Notes under the pieces: model-generated
Databases searched by the model: none
What the model saw: the letters and a program-made list of their open reading frames with translations, nothing else
What the model was told of the DNA's origin: nothing
Made by a program: the position numbers and the translations under genes
Assembly (NCBI GenBank): GCA_025465145.1
Contig: JAODNS010000186.1
Span: 1 to 16,173 of the forward strand
DNA length: 16,173 nt
Source of the DNA: Frankiales bacterium
Lineage (GTDB): Bacteria; Actinomycetota; Actinomycetes; Mycobacteriales; SCTD01
Direction: 5' to 3'
Part shown: positions 13,697-16,173 of the stretch, piece after piece
Layout: every line of letters begins with the position of its first letter
How positions within the stretch are numbered: the stretch's first letter is position 1

Positions 13697-14469
13697 AAGG
13701 GCACCCGGGTGACGAGCAGGCCCTCGCCCGCGCCGCGGCCGGACAGGACGCGACAGAACTCGACCGCGTCGAGCTCGTACGTCGGGCCGCCGTCGCCCCA
13801 CGTCCAGCTGCCGCCGGCCGGCCCGGCGAGGACGAGGGTGCAGGGCTGCCCGTGCCGCTCCGCCCACTCCTGCACGATGTCGGCGACGAGCACGCCGTCG
13901 TGGCCGGCGGTGCGGACCATCGGCCGGCCCGTGGCGTGGCAGACGTCGGACCGGTGCATCCAGGTGTCGCGCGTCAGGATGACGTCGACCAGGTAGCCGA
14001 GCGCCCACGGCTCCGTGACGCTGCCGGTCTCGTCGACCGGCTGGCCCTTCAGCGTCACCAGCCGCCGCATCGGGGCGGGCGTCCGGCGGCGGCCGCGCGC
14101 GGCTCTGGGGCCGATGGCAGCCATGCGCTCCACGAGGTCTGCGGGGGTCCGCGCGCGGTGCTTCTCGACCTGCAGGGCCGTCAGCGCGTCCACCAGCAGC
14201 CCGCCGGCGCGCTTGGCCGCCGCCAACTGCCGCACCTGCTCGACCGGCGAGGCAAACATCTCGGCCATGCCGAGGACGTGGCAGGCCAGGGCGTGGACGT
14301 CCCACGCCGGACACGCGGTGGGGCGGTTCCAGTCCTCCGGAGCGAGCGCGGCGAGCTGCTCGGCGAACCGGGCGTACTCGTCGGCGGCGAGCGTCATGGC
14401 CGCCGAGCGGTCCAGGGCAGAACGGCGGGTCGCGGCGGTCGTGGGCGGGGCGTCAGCGTGGGTCGGCAC
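13693..14469 (-). CDS. Maleylpyruvate-isomerase-family mycothiol-dependent protein (DinB-like)
   Basis: A 258-residue member of the actinobacterial family with an N-terminal DinB-like four-helix metal-binding domain (mycothiol-dependent maleylpyruvate isomerase type). Seen: RPTACPAWDVHALACHVLGM (49-68) with H59 and H64, and LTRDTWMHRSDVCHATGRP with D168 and H172, which correspond to the family's metal-binding positions. The C-terminal part (CTLVLAGPAGGSWTWGDGGPTYELDAVEFCRVLSGR) fits the SCP2-like half. Actual reaction unknown; many members are general mycothiol S-transferases. GTG 14469 is chosen because GGAGG lies seven bases upstream. The start overlaps the end of the TetR gene by 17 bp, so the two form an operon and TetR probably controls it. 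Confidence 0.87.
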   Translation of the reverse strand: MPTHADAPPTTAATRRSALDRSAAMTLAADEYARFAEQLAALAPEDWNRPTACPAWDVHALACHVLGMAEMFASPVEQVRQLAAAKRAGGLLVDALTALQVEKHRARTPADLVERMAAIGPRAARGRRRTPAPMRRLVTLKGQPVDETGSVTEPWALGYLVDVILTRDTWMHRSDVCHATGRPMVRTAGHDGVLVADIVQEWAERHGQPCTLVLAGPAGGSWTWGDGGPTYELDAVEFCRVLSGRGAGEGLLVTRVPF

Positions 14470-15154
14470 GGCGGGTCCTCCGGGGACGGGGAGCGGGGGT
14501 GGCGGTCGGCGCGGGCGCGCCGTACTGCGCGGTGAACATCGCGACCAGGCTGGGGATCGCGGCGGTGAAGCGGCCGGCGTCAAGCGTGCCGCCGGGCTCG
14601 TTCGAGAGCTGCTGGCTGACGATGCCGGAGGTCAGGACGGTCCAGTCGCGCAGCGCATCAGCCACCGACACGTCCGGGCGCAGCAGGCCGCGGTCGCGAA
14701 GGCCGGTGAGCCAGCCCGTGCCGGTCTCCACGAGCCGGACCGCCGGCTCGTACGCGTCCGGAGAGGGCTCGAAGCCTGGAACAGGCCGCCAGAACAGCAG
14801 CTGCGCGTACTCCGGCTGCTCGAGCGCCCAGCCCACCATCCCCCTGGCGGCACCCACCAGGTGCTGCTGCAGGTCGGCATCCTGCTCGTCCGCCAGCTCG
14901 GCGTTGACCTGCTCCATGCGGGCGAGCACGAGCCGGGCGCCGCGGGCGAACAGCGCGTCGTACAGGGCGTTCTTCGACGGGAAGTAGACGTACAGCGACG
15001 GCGGCCGGATGCCCATGCGCCGCGCGATCTCGCCGATGGCCAGTCCGGCGACGCCCTGCTCGCGCATGATCGCCGCGGCGATGTCGAGGACCTCCTCGAT
15101 CGTCTCGAGGCGGCGCCGGCCGCGCCGGTCGAGGGGTACCGCTGCTGCACTCAC
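14453..15154 (-). CDS. TetR-family transcriptional regulator
   Basis: A 233-residue regulator. The N-terminal TetR DNA-binding domain spans ~15-62 (ETIEEVLDIAAAIMREQG, then LAIGEIARRMGIRPPSLYVYFPSKNALYDALF), a typical TetR helix-turn-helix. The ligand-binding C-terminal domain (QPEYAQLLFWRPVPGFEPS...) resembles the TetR C-terminal type with a WHG-like pattern. The last ~20 residues are Pro/Arg-rich. GTG 15154 has no Shine-Dalgarno; it lies exactly six bases after a -10, so the message should be leaderless. A 19-bp palindrome fills the promoter spacer, indicating self-repression. It overlaps the downstream mycothiol-dependent-isomerase-type gene by 17 bp, the likely target. The ligand is unknown. 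Confidence 0.93.
   Translation of the reverse strand: MSAAAVPLDRRGRRRLETIEEVLDIAAAIMREQGVAGLAIGEIARRMGIRPPSLYVYFPSKNALYDALFARGARLVLARMEQVNAELADEQDADLQQHLVGAARGMVGWALEQPEYAQLLFWRPVPGFEPSPDAYEPAVRLVETGTGWLTGLRDRGLLRPDVSVADALRDWTVLTSGIVSQQLSNEPGGTLDAGRFTAAIPSLVAMFTAQYGAPAPTATPAPRPRRTRRADPR
14477..14481 (-). promoter_or_regulatory. Ribosome binding site of the isomerase-family gene
   Basis: The minus strand reads GGAGG seven bases before the GTG at 14469. It lies inside the end of the TetR gene and decides the start of the downstream gene. Confidence 0.65.
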
Positions 15155-15189
15155 GACGGGAGCATGTCCTAACGGTATTAGGACGTCAA
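15155..15189 (-). promoter_or_regulatory. tetR promoter with a palindromic operator filling the spacer
   Basis: The minus strand reads -35 TTGACG (15189-15184), a 17-base spacer, -10 CATGCT (15166-15161), six bases, then GTG at 15154. The perfect palindrome GTCCTAA-TACCG-TTAGGAC (15184-15166) begins at the last base of the -35 and ends at the first base of the -10. A dimer bound here would block RNA polymerase. The regulator encoded directly downstream is the obvious ligand of the site. The message would be leaderless. Confidence 0.72.
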
Positions 15190-15193
15190 GGGG

Positions 15194-15832
15194 TCATTCG
15201 GTAACCAGGCCCTTGTCGACGGCGTAGCGGACGAGCTGCACGCGGTTGTGCAGCTGCAGCGTGGTCAGCGCGTTCTGCACGTGGTTCTCGACCGTGCGGT
15301 GGCTCAGGCTCAGCCGCTCCGCCACCTGCTTGGCCGTCAGCCCCTTGGCGACCAGCCGCAGCACCTCCGTCTCGCGGTCGGTCAGGCGCGGCGCACCGGC
15401 ATCGGACTCGGTACGGCGGTACTCACCCAGCACCAGCCCGGCCAGGCCGCTGGTGAAGACCGCCTCGCCTGCAGCCGTCCGCCGGACCGCGTCGACCAGC
15501 TCGGGCGCGGACGCCGACTTCAGCAGGTAGCCGGTCGCGCCGGCCTTGACCGCCTCCAGCACGTCGGCCTGCTCGCCACTCGCCGACAGGACGAGGACCT
15601 TCACGCCGAGCGGTACGACCGCCCGCGTCACCTCGACACCGGAGCGGCCGGGCATCTGCAGGTCGCACACCAGGACATCCGGGCGGGTGGCCGTGCAGAC
15701 GCGGACCGCCTTGTCGCCGTCGCCGGCAGCGCCGACGACGACGAGCCCGGCCGCGGCCAGGTCGCGCTCCACCGCGTCGCGCCAGATCGGGTGGTCGTCG
15801 GCCACCACGAGCCGGAGCTCACCGTCGGACAC
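15194..15832 (-). CDS. NarL/LuxR-type two-component response regulator
   Basis: A 212-residue regulator. The receiver domain spans ~5-122: acidic pair D12-D13 (VVADDHPIWRDAV), phospho-acceptor D57 (VLVCDLQMPGRSG), S83 (VLVLSAS) and K105 (GYLLKSAS). The C-terminal LuxR-type helix-turn-helix at ~147-210 contains LTDRETEVLRLVAKGLTAKQVAERLSLS and RTVENHVQNALTTL. All phosphorylation residues are intact. GTG 15832 lies inside the end of the histidine kinase gene (14-bp overlap), with GGTGGAG as a ribosome binding site just upstream, so the two are made together. DNA targets are unknown. The tetR gene follows on the same strand after 39 bp but has its own promoter. Confidence 0.95.
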   Translation of the reverse strand: MSDGELRLVVADDHPIWRDAVERDLAAAGLVVVGAAGDGDKAVRVCTATRPDVLVCDLQMPGRSGVEVTRAVVPLGVKVLVLSASGEQADVLEAVKAGATGYLLKSASAPELVDAVRRTAAGEAVFTSGLAGLVLGEYRRTESDAGAPRLTDRETEVLRLVAKGLTAKQVAERLSLSHRTVENHVQNALTTLQLHNRVQLVRYAVDKGLVTE

Positions 15833-16173
15833 GCAGCTCCACCTCCGTCCCCTGCCCCGGCGCGCTTCCGACGCTGACCGTCCCACCGAGGTCCTCCACC
15901 CGGCCGCGGATCGAGCGCGCCACGCCCATCCGGCCGTCCCTCGCCGCCTGCTCCATCCGCCCCGTCGGGATGCCGGGGCCGTCGTCGCGGACGCAGACCA
16001 CCACTTCTTCGGCCAGGTCCTCGACCAGCAGCCAGGCCCGCCCGCCGCCGTGGACCAGCGCGTTGTCCACGGCCGCCGAGACGGCGGCGGCCAGCTCCTG
16101 CGCCACCGCGGCCGGCAGCAGCACCGGCTCGGCGGGCGCGGCGGTCTCCACCCCCGGACTGCCGGGCAGCAGC
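15819..16173 (-). CDS. Sensor histidine kinase, NarL-cognate type (partial, N-terminus outside window)
   Basis: The last ~118 residues of a histidine kinase; the frame is open to the right edge. The ATPase domain shows the N box AAVSAAVDNALVHG, the G1 box VRDDGPGIP, the G2-like GRMGVARSIRGRVEDLGG, and the closing GTVSVGSAPGQGTEVEL. This short form, with the G2 region reading GVARSI, fits kinases that partner NarL-type regulators. The sensor and dimerisation parts lie outside the window, so the signal cannot be guessed. Its stop overlaps the start of the response regulator gene by 14 bp. Confidence 0.92.
   Translation of the reverse strand, partial: LLPGSPGVETAAPAEPVLLPAAVAQELAAAVSAAVDNALVHGGGRAWLLVEDLAEEVVVCVRDDGPGIPTGRMEQAARDGRMGVARSIRGRVEDLGGTVSVGSAPGQGTEVELRVRR

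Noticed and set aside
15151..15165. Four-codon mini-ORF ATG CTC CCG TCG TGA overlapping the tetR GTG start (GTGA)
   Set aside because: It would need an alternative -10 (TACCGT at 15177-15172) without a -35. The TTGACG-17-CATGCT promoter predicts a start at the GTG itself, downstream of this ATG. Only a mapped start at 15165 would revive it.
1..16173. CRISPR, insertion sequence, prophage, toxin-antitoxin or defence system
   Set aside because: No spaced direct repeats, transposase, integrase, phage or restriction/defence motifs were found on either strand, and composition is even across the window. The 37- and 54-residue genes are divergent with separate partners, so they are not a typical toxin-antitoxin pair.

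Overview
The window is very GC-rich throughout, with GTG starts in most genes. It looks like a chromosome segment of a high-GC actinomycete. The class II DAHP synthase, the mycothiol-dependent isomerase-type protein, the GGEDTL-type phosphofructokinase, the Rv2179c-like exoribonuclease and the leaderless GTG promoters all point that way. The genus cannot be told from the sequence. No tRNA, rRNA, CRISPR array, insertion sequence or prophage gene was found, and this reads as a compact core or near-core region, not a mobile island. Every gap between genes is 150 bp or less.

Layout from left to right. A threonine aldolase runs off the left edge on the minus strand. It is divergent from a membrane-anchored ECF-sigma-like/anti-sigma-like fusion protein, and the two share one tiny promoter. 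That fusion protein converges on a class II DAHP synthase (shikimate pathway). Next comes a divergent HD-GYP membrane protein (cyclic-di-GMP phosphodiesterase family) with a long Ser/Pro tail, converging on a phosphofructokinase with PPi-type active-site residues. A secreted coiled-coil/RlpA-like protein (cell wall) then converges on a two-gene minus-strand unit: a 37-residue lysine-rich peptide followed by a class I methyltransferase. A 54-residue membrane protein converges on a DEDDh exoribonuclease. The pair DUF1028 protein and glycerol kinase (glpK) follows on the plus strand, then a secreted 907-residue neutral-ceramidase-like metallohydrolase. The right end is a minus-strand block in which transcription runs from a NarL-type histidine kinase (5' end outside the window) to its LuxR-type response regulator, a TetR regulator and a mycothiol-dependent-isomerase-type protein.

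No single new system explains the window. The points most worth a second look are: (i) the sigma/zinc-finger/TM/extracellular beta-domain fusion; (ii) the interlocked bidirectional promoter that starts two leaderless genes 18 bp apart; (iii) a TetR operator that exactly fills the -35/-10 spacer of its own leaderless promoter; (iv) a phosphofructokinase with D104/K124, suggesting pyrophosphate use; (v) a ceramidase-like protein with zinc ligands but an altered nucleophile motif; and (vi) all five convergent gene junctions overlap or abut, two of them by sharing a CTAG that supplies both stop codons.

Limits: family assignments are from motif recognition by eye, promoter calls are from pattern matching, and no database search was run.
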